DNA of 64,000 bases from Acholeplasmatales bacterium (GTDB taxonomy: Bacteria > Bacillota_I > Bacilli_A > Acholeplasmatales > JAEDCM01): contig JAGCWW010000082.1 in assembly GCA_017961685.1 (NCBI GenBank), positions 1 through 64,000 on the forward strand, read 5' to 3'. A program made the translations under genes and the position numbers. The notes beneath the pieces are model-generated. The model had not been told where the DNA came from, searched no databases, and saw nothing but the letters and a program-made list of their open reading frames with translations. Of this stretch, positions 53,234-62,980 are shown piece by piece (position 1 is the first letter of the stretch; each line of letters opens with the position of its first letter).

Positions 53234-54709
53234 CTATTCCTTGTTAAGCAATTGTTCATATTCTTTGATATATAATTTAGCACTAGCATTCCATGAGAAA
53301 TCCATCTTCATGACTCTATCTACTAATTCTTTCCATTGGTCCTTATAATCTGTATAAAGCCCTGCAGCTTGTTTAATCTTATCTAGCATATGGAAAGAGT
53401 TGTATTCTTGGAATACAAAACCATTACCATTATCACCATAATCAATAATTGTATCACGTAAGCCACCTGTAGCTCTAACGATAGGTACAGTTCCATAACG
53501 TGATGCAATCATTTGGCTTAATCCGCATGGTTCCATCTTAGATGGCATTAAGAAACAATCACTACCTGCATAAATCTCTTTAGATAAATCAGTATTGAAT
53601 GTTATACATGCCTTAACTCTTCCTGGGTAAGCCCATTCAAAGCCTCTAAATTTATTCTCATAATATTGTTCGCCAGTACCTAAGACGATAAATTGAACAT
53701 TTTCTCTCATAATATCATGGAAACGATCAATGATTAAATCAATTCCCTTATGACTAGCTAAACGAGAAATAACTGATACGATACAAGCATTTGGATTTTC
53801 TTGTAGTCCTAGTTTTCTTTGTAAGTTTTGTTTAACTTCTTTCTTAAGTTCAATTGTCTTTAAATCATAGTTAGGTTTAATAACATTATCAGTTTTAGGA
53901 TTGTAGAAATTAATATCAATACCATTAATGATACCTCTAAGTTTAAAGGCATTTTGATTAATGATGTGATATAAGCCACATGAATAGAATGGATCTTTAA
54001 TTTCATTAGCGTAAGTAGGAGATACTGTTGTAACTAAATCTGAGCATACAATAGCACCCTTAATTAAATTAATGTTTCCGTTATATTCAACTAAGCTTAA
54101 ATTTTCCATACCTATATCCATAACGTTATAGTTGAAATCCTTGCCATAAACGCCTTGATATTCAATATTATGGATTGTAAAGACACTCTTAATGTTTGTA
54201 TAATATTGGTTCTTCTTGTAGTAAACATCTAGATAGATATTTACTAATGCTGTATGCCAGTCATTAGCATTAATGATATCTGGATAGAAATCAATAATAT
54301 CTAATACTTCTAATACAGCCTTAGAGAAAAACGCAAATCTTTCACCATCGTCATAATGACCATAAGGTGAACCATCTCTATAGAAATAATAACGATTATC
54401 GATAAAATAATGTATTACACCATCTTTAACATACTTAAAAACACCGCAGTACTGCTTATCTCTTGGCATGTTAATATATTTTTGTCCAATATATTCTAGT
54501 TTTTCACCATAAGTATCAATAATCTTTTTGTATAATGGCATAATAACTCTTACATCGTAAGTTTTATCAGTATCCATTATACCTTTAGGAAGACTACCAG
54601 CAACTTCTGCTAGACCTCCTGTTGTCATAAAACCTTTGCATTCGGCAGCTACATACAAAACCTTCTTTTTAACGACTGGCTTTTTAGTAGCAGTTTTTAC
54701 ATTTTCCAA
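53234..54709 (-). CDS. glgA: Glycogen synthase (GT5)
   Basis: This 491-aa GT-B enzyme has a starch-synthase N-domain, NDWHTALV, FTIHNIEYQG and the C-domain EPCGLSQMIASRYGTVPIVRATGGLRDT. It extends alpha-1,4-glucan from ADP-glucose. The motif usually reading KTGGL near the N-terminus reads TTGGL here (FMTTGGLAEVAGSLPKG), so a lysine known for ADP-glucose binding is replaced. A basic 20-aa lead precedes. It is preceded directly by glgD. Confidence 0.95.
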   Translation of the reverse strand: MENVKTATKKPVVKKKVLYVAAECKGFMTTGGLAEVAGSLPKGIMDTDKTYDVRVIMPLYKKIIDTYGEKLEYIGQKYINMPRDKQYCGVFKYVKDGVIHYFIDNRYYFYRDGSPYGHYDDGERFAFFSKAVLEVLDIIDFYPDIINANDWHTALVNIYLDVYYKKNQYYTNIKSVFTIHNIEYQGVYGKDFNYNVMDIGMENLSLVEYNGNINLIKGAIVCSDLVTTVSPTYANEIKDPFYSCGLYHIINQNAFKLRGIINGIDINFYNPKTDNVIKPNYDLKTIELKKEVKQNLQRKLGLQENPNACIVSVISRLASHKGIDLIIDRFHDIMRENVQFIVLGTGEQYYENKFRGFEWAYPGRVKACITFNTDLSKEIYAGSDCFLMPSKMEPCGLSQMIASRYGTVPIVRATGGLRDTIIDYGDNGNGFVFQEYNSFHMLDKIKQAAGLYTDYKDQWKELVDRVMKMDFSWNASAKLYIKEYEQLLNKE

Positions 54710-55828
54710 TTATAACACCCCATTTTTGCCAACGAATTCTGGTTTATCCTTAGTACCGATAAGTTTTTCAGTGTTAACTACTTTAACGTTCTTATCAGTA
54801 ATGACAGTATCTAAAATAGTATTTCTTGCTACATATGTATCCTGCATTAAAATACAGTTTTTAACAATAGCACCTTTTTCAATTTTTGTGCCGTGGAAAA
54901 TTACTGAATTATAAACTTCACCTTCAATAATACATCCATCAGCAATTAATGAATTTTCAACCTTAGAGTTTTCTCCATAGTATGTAGGAGCAGAGTCTCT
55001 AATCTTAGTTAGAATAGGCATACCTGGTTTATTAAGCATTTCTTTTCTAATGTATCTATCAAGTAATGCCATATTAGCATCATAATATGCTTTAAGTGTT
55101 AGAACACTTGTGAAGAATCCTTCAAATCCACATCCATAGATTCTTAAAGATTTTAAATGTCTCTTTAATAAGTCATTATTAAATGAATTATAGTTTTCAT
55201 CGATTGCTTTTCTAATTAAAGAAATTAGTAAGTCTTTCTTTAAATACCATAAGTCAATACTAACCTTTTGAGTTCCATCATAGTTCTTAACAATATCCAT
55301 TTCGATAATTCTTCCATCATCATCTAATGTGAAGATATTATTATTCATATTTGTTGGAATACTTTTAACTGATTCATGATACATACATGTAATATCAGCA
55401 TTATGTTCTTCATGGAACTTAATTATTTTCTTATAATCAATATTTGCTAAATTATAACAGTCTGTCATAATTACATATTCTTCTCTTGAATCTTCAATAA
55501 ACTTGATGATGTTTTTTAATGCATCAAGTCTAGAAGTATAAGGCTTATTTTGTTGTCCATAAGGTGGAATAATAGTTAAGCCACCATTTTTTCTAGCTAA
55601 GTCCCAGTCTTTACCTGAACCAACATGGTCCATTAAAGATAAGTAATTTGATTTTGTTAGAATACCAACGCTTGAAACTCCAGCGTTAACCATATTTGAT
55701 AGAGGGAAGTCAATTAATCTATAACGTCCACCGATTGGAAGAGATGCGATTGTTCTTACCTTTGTAACTTCAAATGTCTCATTTGTATGTTGTATGTTTG
55801 AAAAAATAATTCCTAAAATTGTTGGCAT
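54710..55828 (-). CDS. glgD: GlgD subunit of ADP-glucose pyrophosphorylase
   Basis: This 372-aa protein resembles GlgC in fold (nucleotidyltransferase plus left-handed beta-helix with repeated hexapeptides) but lacks the strict GGxGxRL catalytic loop. GlgD is a non-catalytic regulator of GlgC in Firmicutes. Motifs ASLPIGGRYRLIDFPLSNMVNAG and NCILMQDTYVA support it. It follows glgC by 1 bp. Confidence 0.95.
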   Translation of the reverse strand: MPTILGIIFSNIQHTNETFEVTKVRTIASLPIGGRYRLIDFPLSNMVNAGVSSVGILTKSNYLSLMDHVGSGKDWDLARKNGGLTIIPPYGQQNKPYTSRLDALKNIIKFIEDSREEYVIMTDCYNLANIDYKKIIKFHEEHNADITCMYHESVKSIPTNMNNNIFTLDDDGRIIEMDIVKNYDGTQKVSIDLWYLKKDLLISLIRKAIDENYNSFNNDLLKRHLKSLRIYGCGFEGFFTSVLTLKAYYDANMALLDRYIRKEMLNKPGMPILTKIRDSAPTYYGENSKVENSLIADGCIIEGEVYNSVIFHGTKIEKGAIVKNCILMQDTYVARNTILDTVITDKNVKVVNTEKLIGTKDKPEFVGKNGVL

Positions 55829-55829
55829 C

Positions 55830-57011
55830 TTACTTCACATCCTTTTCTACCATGGCACCAGCTTCTACTGTTTGCTCATCATATACTTTAACGTTTGGTC
55901 CAATAACAGTAATTTCACCACTATCAGAACCTATTTTAGCACCTTCACCAATAAATGTATCTTCAGCAACAATTGCTTTTTCAATTACAGCATTAGCTTC
56001 AATAATAGCATTTTCGAAAATAACACTATCTTTTACTACTGCTCCTGGTTTAATTGTAACGTTACTTGAAATTAAAGAATTGATTACTGTACCTTGAATG
56101 TAGCATCCTAAAGTAACTAATGAATTCTTTACAACAGAACCTTCACTAATCTTTTGTGGAGGTAGTGGTAAATTTCTTGAATAAATTTCCCAGCTAGGAT
56201 CATGAATATCTAGTTTAGGTTTAGCTCCTAGTAAATCCATATTAGCTTCCCATAAACTTGAAATAGTTCCTACATCCTTCCAGTAACCTCTAAATGGATA
56301 AGCATACATAGCTAGACCATCTTTTAGCATATTTGGAATAATGTTTTTACCAAAGTCGTTTTCACTTTCAGTATCAGCTTCATCTTCTTCTAGATATTTA
56401 TAAAGTGTACTTGCATTAAAAACGTAAATACCCATAGAAGCATGAGTTGATTTAGGTTGTTTAGGTTTTTCTTCAAATTCATAAATCTTTAAATCATCTG
56501 TAGTGTTTAAAACACCAAAACGAGTTGCTTCTTCTAAAGTAACTTCATAAGCAGCAATTGTAACATCTGCATTATGATCCTTATGATATTGAAGCATTTT
56601 AGCATAATCCATCTTATAGATATGGTCACCTGATAAAATTAAAACATAATCAGGATCATACTGTTTAATAAAATTAATGTTTTGGTAGATAGCATTTGCT
56701 GTACCCTTATACCAGCTTGTTCTTGTCTTTCCTTGGTATGGTGGTAAAACTCTAACTCCACCAAATGTTCTATCTAAGTCCCATGGTTGTCCATTACCAA
56801 TATATTCATTTAAAAGTAATGGTTGGTATTGTGTTAAAACACCAACAGTATCGATATTAGAATTAGTACAGTTAGATAGACCAAAATCGATAATTCTGTA
56901 TTTTGCTCCAAAGCTAACGGCAGGTTTTGCTACTTTGTTTGTTAAAGCATATAATCTACTTCCTTGACCTCCAGCTAGAAGCATTGCTACACATTCTTTT
57001 TTGTTAATCAT
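55830..57011 (-). CDS. glgC: Glucose-1-phosphate adenylyltransferase GlgC
   Basis: This 393-aa enzyme has the pyrophosphorylase signature [59 protein letters not shown] and a C-terminal left-handed beta-helix. It makes ADP-glucose, the glycogen precursor. It is the first of the four-gene glg operon, with a GGAGG site. A branching enzyme (glgB) is not in the window. Confidence 0.97.
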   Translation of the reverse strand: MINKKECVAMLLAGGQGSRLYALTNKVAKPAVSFGAKYRIIDFGLSNCTNSNIDTVGVLTQYQPLLLNEYIGNGQPWDLDRTFGGVRVLPPYQGKTRTSWYKGTANAIYQNINFIKQYDPDYVLILSGDHIYKMDYAKMLQYHKDHNADVTIAAYEVTLEEATRFGVLNTTDDLKIYEFEEKPKQPKSTHASMGIYVFNASTLYKYLEEDEADTESENDFGKNIIPNMLKDGLAMYAYPFRGYWKDVGTISSLWEANMDLLGAKPKLDIHDPSWEIYSRNLPLPPQKISEGSVVKNSLVTLGCYIQGTVINSLISSNVTIKPGAVVKDSVIFENAIIEANAVIEKAIVAEDTFIGEGAKIGSDSGEITVIGPNVKVYDEQTVEAGAMVEKDVK

Positions 57012-57176
57012 AATATAACGCCTCCAATATATTCTTTTACATCATATCCATTTTAGCATAAAAAAGGTATGTTTGTTAAGATAAATATATAATATTTATG
57101 AGAAAAATATCATATAATTACGTTTTCATTTACTTTTCATTTTACATTTTTTCATCTTTTTTCATGAAAAAGGTGG

Positions 57177-57204
57177 TTGAATAATAGACATTATGTGATA
57201 TAAT
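57177..57204 (+). promoter_or_regulatory. Promoter of the thiT gene
   Basis: TTGAAT (57177-57182), a 16-bp spacer and TATAAT (57199-57204) lie just before the TPP riboswitch on the plus strand. Confidence 0.75.
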
Positions 57205-57212
57205 CTTTTATT

Positions 57213-57340
57213 GGAAACGGGGAGCTTTAACCGGCTGAGAGGAAGATTAGTCTTCGACCCATAACCTGATCTAGGTAATGCTAGCGGAGGGAAAATATTT
57301 TTATAATACTTATCCCTTCCTTTATTCAAATTAAGGAGGA
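57213..57340 (+). promoter_or_regulatory. TPP (THI-element) riboswitch with expression platform
   Basis: The aptamer (about 57213-57295) has CGGGGAGC, CGGCTGAGAGG, GACCC, AACCTGATC, TAATGCTAGCGGAGGGA. TPP-sensing CUGAGA and the UAAUGC..AGCG pieces are intact. After it, TCCCTTCC (57313-57320) can pair with GGAGGGA of the aptamer or with the ribosome site AAGGAGG (57333-57340), so TPP likely blocks translation of thiT. The switch is read directly; its mode is inferred. Confidence 0.9.
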
Positions 57341-57350
57341 TTTTTATTTT

Positions 57351-58010
57351 ATGAAGAACTTTAGTGTTAAAGTTTTATGCGAAATTGCGATTTTCGCAGC
57401 CATTGGATTTGTCCTTGATATTCTACAAGGAGGAATCTGGAAAGGTGCTTTTGCAAATGGTGGATCTATTGGTTTTGCAATGGTACCAATCTTTATCATA
57501 AGTTATAGAAGGGGATTAGTTCCTGGATTAATTTGTGGACTACTTCTATCATTAGTACAAATGCTAGGTGGTATTTATGTTATTAATGGTAGTTCTATGG
57601 AAGGATGGAAACAAACATTTGGACCATTCCTACAAATCATGCTTGATTATGTATTAGCATACACAGTTGTAGGCTTTGCTGGAGCATTTAGTGGAGCTTA
57701 TAAAAACGCTAATTCATTTAAAAAGCAAGTATTATTCTTAATTTTAGGATGTGTCTTAGGTGGTATGCTTAAGTACTTCTCTCATGCATTTGCTGGAATA
57801 TTCTTCTGGCCAGGCAAGATGTGGGGTATAACTGGTGCAATGTATTCTTGGTTATACAATGGACTATACATGATTCCAAATATCATTGTATGTACAGGTA
57901 TAATGATTTTAATTGCAAAAGTTTATCCAATCTTCTTAAATCCTGATGAGCATGATAAGGATGAATTAAACACATTCGCAGATAATGCAAGTATAGAGGA
58001 GGAGGAATAA
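57351..58010 (+). CDS. thiT: Energy-coupling-factor thiamine transporter S component
   Basis: This 219-aa membrane protein has about six segments. It reads AIFAAIGFVLDILQG, FANGGSIGFAMVPIFIISYRRG, then GIYVINGSSMEGWKQTFGPFLQIMLDYVLAYTVVGFAG and a long Gly-rich helix, the thiamine-binding S-component pattern. It pairs with a shared ECF ATPase module elsewhere. The TPP riboswitch upstream confirms substrate. It starts at ATG 57351 with AAGGAGGA upstream. Confidence 0.95.
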   Translation: MKNFSVKVLCEIAIFAAIGFVLDILQGGIWKGAFANGGSIGFAMVPIFIISYRRGLVPGLICGLLLSLVQMLGGIYVINGSSMEGWKQTFGPFLQIMLDYVLAYTVVGFAGAFSGAYKNANSFKKQVLFLILGCVLGGMLKYFSHAFAGIFFWPGKMWGITGAMYSWLYNGLYMIPNIIVCTGIMILIAKVYPIFLNPDEHDKDELNTFADNASIEEEE

Positions 58011-58011
58011 A

Positions 58012-58416
58012 ATGAAAAAAGCAATCCTAACAACTCTATTTGGTATATTTACATTTGTTTATTTCTTAGTTTTAACAATCCAATCATTCTACTATGAAAA
58101 TGATGGATATGGTAAAACTATTGAAATGGATCAAGATTTATTAGTTAAAACATTTGCTGGATTAGTTATTCTAATTTGTGGTATCGTAGTTATTTTAAAA
58201 ACAAAAGATCATAAGGATACATTTAGCGTTTATAATACTTCTATTAACTTAGTTGGATTATTAATGTGCATCTATCCACTTGGAATGATGTTTAGAGCAA
58301 TGAATAAACATAAATCAGGTAGTGTTATAGTTGATTATTTAATTTGGGCACTATTTGGAGCATTCATTTTAGCTTATGGAATTATAAGTTATATAGAACA
58401 TAAGAAAAAAGCATAA
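58012..58416 (+). CDS. Small membrane protein downstream of thiT
   Basis: This 134-aa protein has four membrane segments (about 5-24, 42-62, 76-97, 106-127) and a Lys tail. It starts 1 bp after thiT, so it shares the TPP-controlled operon. No family is recognised. A role in thiamine uptake is only suggested by context. Confidence 0.7.
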   Translation: MKKAILTTLFGIFTFVYFLVLTIQSFYYENDGYGKTIEMDQDLLVKTFAGLVILICGIVVILKTKDHKDTFSVYNTSINLVGLLMCIYPLGMMFRAMNKHKSGSVIVDYLIWALFGAFILAYGIISYIEHKKKA

Positions 58417-58423
58417 AAAAAAT

Positions 58424-58454
58424 AAGTGTTTGGTTAACCTAGAGCCAAACACTT
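58424..58454. terminator. Bidirectional terminator after the thiT operon
   Basis: AAGTGTTTGG and CCAAACACTT form a 10-bp stem around an 11-base loop, with A on the left and T on the right; it serves the thiT operon and the opposite gene at 58470. Confidence 0.85.
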
Positions 58455-58469
58455 TTTTCTTTTAAAAAA

Positions 58470-58769
58470 TTAGATTGTTTTTTTGATGTTTCCTTTATCT
58501 TCTGCATTGTATGTAATAATATCTACATTACATGGTAACATAACCTTAAGTAATCTTTCGATATCATCGATATAAACAGTCTTAACTGAATCATCAATTT
58601 CATTATAGACAACAGGTGTAGGAATCTTATATCCATAACCTTGAGCTTTAGTAATAAGACGAGTTACCCTTTCTTCTGATTCGCATAAAATAGGGATGTT
58701 GTTAATTGAGCTTAAAGCTAAAATTTCTTTAGTCTTTCCGCTTCCTGGTTCACCAATAATTAATTTCAT
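58470..58769 (-). CDS. Small P-loop protein
   Basis: This 99-aa protein starts MKLIIGEPGSGKTKE, a Walker A at residues 6-13, and has TVYIDDIERLL, a Walker B-like strand, near 70. At 99 residues it is a very small P-loop ATPase. The family is not recognised. The start has GAGTGAT upstream. It stands alone. Confidence 0.75.
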   Translation of the reverse strand: MKLIIGEPGSGKTKEILALSSINNIPILCESEERVTRLITKAQGYGYKIPTPVVYNEIDDSVKTVYIDDIERLLKVMLPCNVDIITYNAEDKGNIKKTI

Positions 58770-58951
58770 AAAATATCACTCCTTCATGTGTAATTGGTTT
58801 ACTTAATTTCATTATACTATAATTGATTCTATTTTGAAAGCCATATTTTTAAAATTTAAGGCATCAAGTTATAAAAAATAATTTTTAATAATTTTATCTT
58901 GCAAATAAAATAATTTTTATGTATAATATAATTGGAAAGGAAAGTGATAAC

Positions 58952-59323
58952 ATGTCAATTGAATGGTTCGATTCATCAAGTAAAGATGGAATAGCGACTT
59001 TATATGAATCAAATATAACGCTTAATAAGAACACAATAAGAAATATTGAAGATGCTTATAGTGTTATGCTTGGAATTGATGCTGAGAAAAAGCAAGTTGT
59101 TATTAAGCCTTTAAATAAGGAACAAGACATGCGTGGTGATATACCGCAAACTCATAAGTATAAAATAACCATTAGATCAAGCTATGGGCGAATTGCTAAT
59201 AAAGATTTTATGCGAAAAATCGAGAAAATAGGCGGTTTTACACTAAGCGTACCTAAAAAGTTTAAAACTATTTATGATGATGATAATAACTTAGTTATCA
59301 TAGACCTAGGGGAGGAAAGATAA
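58952..59323 (+). CDS. Hypothetical protein
   Basis: This 123-aa protein starts at ATG 58952, with AAAGGAAAGTG upstream; a further upstream in-frame ATG lies in the -10 region. It is charged, has no membrane segment or signal, and ends LVIIDLGEER. No domain is recognised. It lies 3 bp before the NfeD gene and probably shares its transcript. Confidence 0.7.
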   Translation: MSIEWFDSSSKDGIATLYESNITLNKNTIRNIEDAYSVMLGIDAEKKQVVIKPLNKEQDMRGDIPQTHKYKITIRSSYGRIANKDFMRKIEKIGGFTLSVPKKFKTIYDDDNNLVIIDLGEER

Positions 59324-59326
59324 AAT

Positions 59327-59806
59327 ATGTTTTACTATGAATTATTAGGCTTACCTGTTCTAGTATGGGTATGGCTAGGAGTTGTTATACTTTCACTAGT
59401 TGTTGAATTTATGACAAGTGAATTAGTAAGTATTTGGTTCTTCGTAGGTTCATTTGTATCAATGATTCTAGCTTTATGTAAGGTTGATGAAGCTATACAA
59501 GTAATCGTCTTTGTCTTAGTTTCACTTCTATTCATGCTTGCAGCTAGACCAATTGTTAAAAAATGGACTAAGCGAAATGAAATCAAAACGAATGTTGATT
59601 CATTAGTTGGTAGAATTGCTTTAGTAACTGAAGATATAATTGATGGTGAAAGAGGCGTTGTTAAACTTGATAGTCAAGAATGGAGCGCTATTTCAAATGA
59701 TAATATTAATAAAGGAACTAAAGTTGTAATTCTTTCTATTGAAGGAAACAAACTTATTGTAAAAGAAAATAAAAAGTCAGATAATGATAATATAAAATAT
59801 GAATAA
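59327..59806 (+). CDS. NfeD-family membrane protein
   Basis: This 159-aa protein has two or three N-terminal membrane segments (about 10-30, 34-65) and a C-terminal OB-fold of the NfeD type (DSLVGRIALVTEDIIDGERGVVKLDSQEWSAIS). NfeD proteins work with SPFH partners in membrane microdomains, and the SPFH gene follows by 18 bp. There is no protease domain. Confidence 0.9.
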   Translation: MFYYELLGLPVLVWVWLGVVILSLVVEFMTSELVSIWFFVGSFVSMILALCKVDEAIQVIVFVLVSLLFMLAARPIVKKWTKRNEIKTNVDSLVGRIALVTEDIIDGERGVVKLDSQEWSAISNDNINKGTKVVILSIEGNKLIVKENKKSDNDNIKYE

Positions 59807-59824
59807 TAAAAGGAGAGATATATT

Positions 59825-60754
59825 ATGTTTTATGAATTAGGAACAATGGGAATTGTATTAATTATTGTAGGTGTAATCGCATTTATTCTTCTACTATTTA
59901 TCGTAGTTAACTTAAAGATGGTTAAACAAACAGATAAATACATCATCCAAAGACTTGGAGGATATCATGCAACTTGGGGTGTAGGTTTACATATGTTAAT
60001 TCCATTTATTGATAGAGTTGCTATGGTTGTATCACTAAAGGAACAAGTTAAAGACTTTGATCCACAACCAGTTATCACAAAAGATAACGTAACAATGCAA
60101 ATTGATACAGTTGTCTTCTATCAAATAACTGACCCTAAATTATACTGCTATGGTGTAGAAAATCCAGTAAGTGCTATTGAAAACTTAACTGCTACTACTT
60201 TACGTAATATCATTGGTGAACTTGACTTAGATGAAACTTTAACAAGCCGTGATATCATCAACACTAGAATGCGTTCTATTCTTGATGAAGCTACAGACCC
60301 ATGGGGAATTAAAGTTAATAGAGTAGAATTAAAGAACATTATTCCACCAAAAGATATTAGAGAAGCAATGGAACGTCAAATGCGTGCTGAACGTGAAAAG
60401 CGTGAAAAAGTATTACTTGCTGAAGCACATAAGGCTAGTGCAATCCTAGAAGCTGAAGGTGAAAAAGAATCACAAATCTTAAGAGCTGATGCTGAAAAAG
60501 AAGCTCAAATCCTAAGAGCTCAAGGTGAAGCACAATCTATTATTGAAATCAATAAAGCTAAGGCTGAAGGTATTAGATTAATTAAAGAAGCTGGTGCTGA
60601 TGAATCAGTAATCGCATTAAAGAGTTTTGAAGCATTAGTTGATGTAGCTAATGGACAAGCTACTAAATTAATCATCCCATCTAACATGCAAGATCTTGGA
60701 TCAATCGTTGCATCTATTAAAGAAATTGCAAACACTAAAGATGCTAAAAAATAA
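59825..60754 (+). CDS. SPFH/Band 7 membrane protein (QmcA/stomatin-like)
   Basis: This 309-aa protein has one N-terminal membrane helix (8-30), then the SPFH domain (RLGGYHATWGVGLHMLIPFIDRVAMVVSLKEQVKDFDPQPVITKDNVTMQ). An Ala/Glu-rich coiled coil (KREKVLLAEAHKASAILEAEGEKES) follows. It scaffolds lipid microdomains with the NfeD protein upstream. The length is normal. Confidence 0.95.
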   Translation: MFYELGTMGIVLIIVGVIAFILLLFIVVNLKMVKQTDKYIIQRLGGYHATWGVGLHMLIPFIDRVAMVVSLKEQVKDFDPQPVITKDNVTMQIDTVVFYQITDPKLYCYGVENPVSAIENLTATTLRNIIGELDLDETLTSRDIINTRMRSILDEATDPWGIKVNRVELKNIIPPKDIREAMERQMRAEREKREKVLLAEAHKASAILEAEGEKESQILRADAEKEAQILRAQGEAQSIIEINKAKAEGIRLIKEAGADESVIALKSFEALVDVANGQATKLIIPSNMQDLGSIVASIKEIANTKDAKK

Positions 60755-60770
60755 ATAGAAAAGCGCAAAA

Positions 60771-60797
60771 AAAGGCAACTTTTTAAAGGTTGCCTTT
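60771..60797. terminator. Bidirectional terminator after the SPFH gene
   Basis: AAAGGCAAC and GTTGCCTTT form a 9-bp stem around 9 bases, with A run before and T run after. Confidence 0.85.
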
Positions 60798-60801
60798 TTA
60801 T

Positions 60802-62166
60802 TTATCTTTTTGTTCCCCACATTACTTTATCAATCTTAATCTTTTCTTTGTGTGAGTTATTATATTCATTTAGAACTTCTTTTGCTTTCTTTGGATTCTT
60901 TGGTAGCATTGGTCCACCTGATTCATACATTTGAACTTCTAGTGACTTAATAGTTCTAAATTGATCTGCTTCTTTACTATCAAGTTGTGCTGTACCAATT
61001 TCATTAGTAAGTTTAGCAGCAGCATCAACAGCCTTCTTATAGTTTTTAGGGAACTTCTTTCCACCTTCATAATTATATTTAACAACATAATATCCAGCTT
61101 CTCTTAATCCCTTATCGAATGCTTGATTAAATAATTCATAAGCTTGTTTTTGTTCTTCTGCATCAACGCTATTTGCATAGCATTTAGCCATATGAATAAT
61201 ACAATTTACATCATCAGGATTTTTAGCAAGTAGGCTTCTATAAATTTGAGCTGCCTTTTTACTATCCTTATTTACACCATATTTTCCTTCATCAAAGATT
61301 TCAGCCATTTTCATTTGATATAATGGATTATTTGGGAAACTATCAAGTAACGCTTGATAAGTTTTTAAAGCTTCTTTAACATCCTTTTTAATTCCAAGTC
61401 TACCTACTTCTTGAGCTTCAGCTAAACGGAATTCATAAATTGCTTCACTAAATTTATGGCTTGCTCTTTCACGGTAGATATTTACAGCGATATCATAATC
61501 CTTAGTTACACCATATAAACCAAATTCATATAAAGCAACAACTTGGTCAGTGTATGATACTTCTTCAGGATATTGATCTGCTAATTTCTTAATAATTTCA
61601 ACATATCCTTTTTCATTAGCTTTAGTTCCATATAAACCTTCTTTATAGATTAAAGCTAATTTTTCCATACAATATTTAGAACCTAAATTAGCACCCTTAA
61701 CTAAATAATCAATAGCACGCTTAGGATCATTAGCATCAGTAAATAAAATGTCTGATGCTTCAGCTATAGCTTCTAAATCATTTATTTCGCATAAGGCTTG
61801 TAAATATTTTAAGTATACTGGTTTATTATCCTTTTGTTCATTTAAAATTTCCTTAACTAATTCTTTAGCACCTTCAACATTGTTTTTAACAATTTCTTTT
61901 GCATAAACGCTTGCTTTATCATGATTAACAGCAACGCCTACACCCTTAGAATAAATAGTTACTAAAGTTTTAGATGCATCTAAATTATCTTTAACAGCTG
62001 CTTCTTCTAATAACTTAATACCTTTAGTAATTTCACCTTTTGTAATGTATAAAAGACCTAATTGATATTTTGAATTAACATTATCAATTGATTCTTCAAA
62101 AGCTTTCATTGCTTCTTCAACTTTGTTTTCTTTTAATAACTTTAAACCTTCTTTATACTTGTCCAT
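60802..62166 (-). CDS. Sel1/TPR repeat protein
   Basis: This 454-aa helical protein consists of repeated 36-40-residue units such as ASKTLVTIYSKGVGVAVNHDKASVYAKEIV and AQEVGRLGIKKDVKEALKTYQALL. Sel1-like G.YGV..D...A features recur. No signal peptide is present, so it is cytosolic. Such solenoids bind protein partners. The start has GGAGAGT upstream. The partner is unknown. Confidence 0.85.
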   Translation of the reverse strand: MDKYKEGLKLLKENKVEEAMKAFEESIDNVNSKYQLGLLYITKGEITKGIKLLEEAAVKDNLDASKTLVTIYSKGVGVAVNHDKASVYAKEIVKNNVEGAKELVKEILNEQKDNKPVYLKYLQALCEINDLEAIAEASDILFTDANDPKRAIDYLVKGANLGSKYCMEKLALIYKEGLYGTKANEKGYVEIIKKLADQYPEEVSYTDQVVALYEFGLYGVTKDYDIAVNIYRERASHKFSEAIYEFRLAEAQEVGRLGIKKDVKEALKTYQALLDSFPNNPLYQMKMAEIFDEGKYGVNKDSKKAAQIYRSLLAKNPDDVNCIIHMAKCYANSVDAEEQKQAYELFNQAFDKGLREAGYYVVKYNYEGGKKFPKNYKKAVDAAAKLTNEIGTAQLDSKEADQFRTIKSLEVQMYESGGPMLPKNPKKAKEVLNEYNNSHKEKIKIDKVMWGTKR

Positions 62167-62291
62167 ACTTACTCTCCTTTTTTTACTCTATCTAATTATT
62201 ATTTTAACATTTTTACTTTCTATTTTCAATTACATTAATTATATTTTTATAATTAATAAATAATGGCATATTTAAGCCATTTATAAAAAAT

Positions 62292-62316
62292 AAACGCACT
62301 AATAATTTGTGCGTTT
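62292..62316 (-). terminator. Terminator of the pepE-like gene
   Basis: AAACGCAC and GTGCGTTT form an 8-bp stem around 9 bases, overlapping the stop. A second hairpin (AATGGC / GCCATT) lies at 62262-62282. Confidence 0.7.
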
Positions 62317-62980
62317 AAAAGAGATTTTTTAGAATATTTATTTTATTATCATCATTTAAAACATTTAATACTTTATCCTCATAATAATAAATAGCCGCAT
62401 TTTTTCTATCTAAAACAAAATCAATACTATCATCACTTATAAATAAAGCCGTATTATTTTCTAAAGCTATTCCAAAATTATTACCTAGTTCTTCCGAAAA
62501 CATTTCTTTACCTGGTTCATTATAATGAGGACAAATGTATGGTTTAAAATAACCTATACCATCAAGTAATTTAAAGTTATATGCATTGAAGTTATCTGAA
62601 TATGAATAAGTATCTGAATAAAACTTAGAAAACCAAAATATTGCCCCTGCAGAAACACCACAGATAATTTTCTTATCTAAATTTTCAATTAGCTTTTTTG
62701 TAATACCTTCTTTATCAAAACGTTTAATCATGTTTTCGGTATTACCTCCACCAATATAAATTATATCAGCACTATCAATATCAGTTAGTTTTTCATATAT
62801 CTTTAAATCAACATCAAACTCATTAAAAGTATCGATAATATCACTTAAATTCTTATCACTAACATGAATGTATAAAAGGCTAGGTTTAGCCTTTTTTGAA
62901 AGATCTATTATTTTTTTATGTATTAGTTTATTTTCATGGTTATGAAAGTTACAACCACCTATTAAAACTAACGATTTCAT
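62315..62980 (-). CDS. S51-family peptidase E-like protein
   Basis: This 221-aa protein has the nucleophile elbow GVSAGAIFWF, IYIGGGNTENMIKRF and the downstream PHYNEPGKEM. This is the Ser-His-Glu arrangement of peptidase E (dipeptidase) and cyanophycinase-like S51 proteins. It probably cleaves Asp-X dipeptides, though a regulatory role is possible. The start overlaps the proA stop by 4 bp (ATGA). Confidence 0.85.
   Translation of the reverse strand: MKSLVLIGGCNFHNHENKLIHKKIIDLSKKAKPSLLYIHVSDKNLSDIIDTFNEFDVDLKIYEKLTDIDSADIIYIGGGNTENMIKRFDKEGITKKLIENLDKKIICGVSAGAIFWFSKFYSDTYSYSDNFNAYNFKLLDGIGYFKPYICPHYNEPGKEMFSEELGNNFGIALENNTALFISDDSIDFVLDRKNAAIYYYEDKVLNVLNDDNKINILKNLF

Noticed and set aside
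54710-55828. glgD as a decayed copy of glgC
   Set aside because: It is full length, in frame and in the usual C-D-A-P order; GlgD is a known regulatory subunit.
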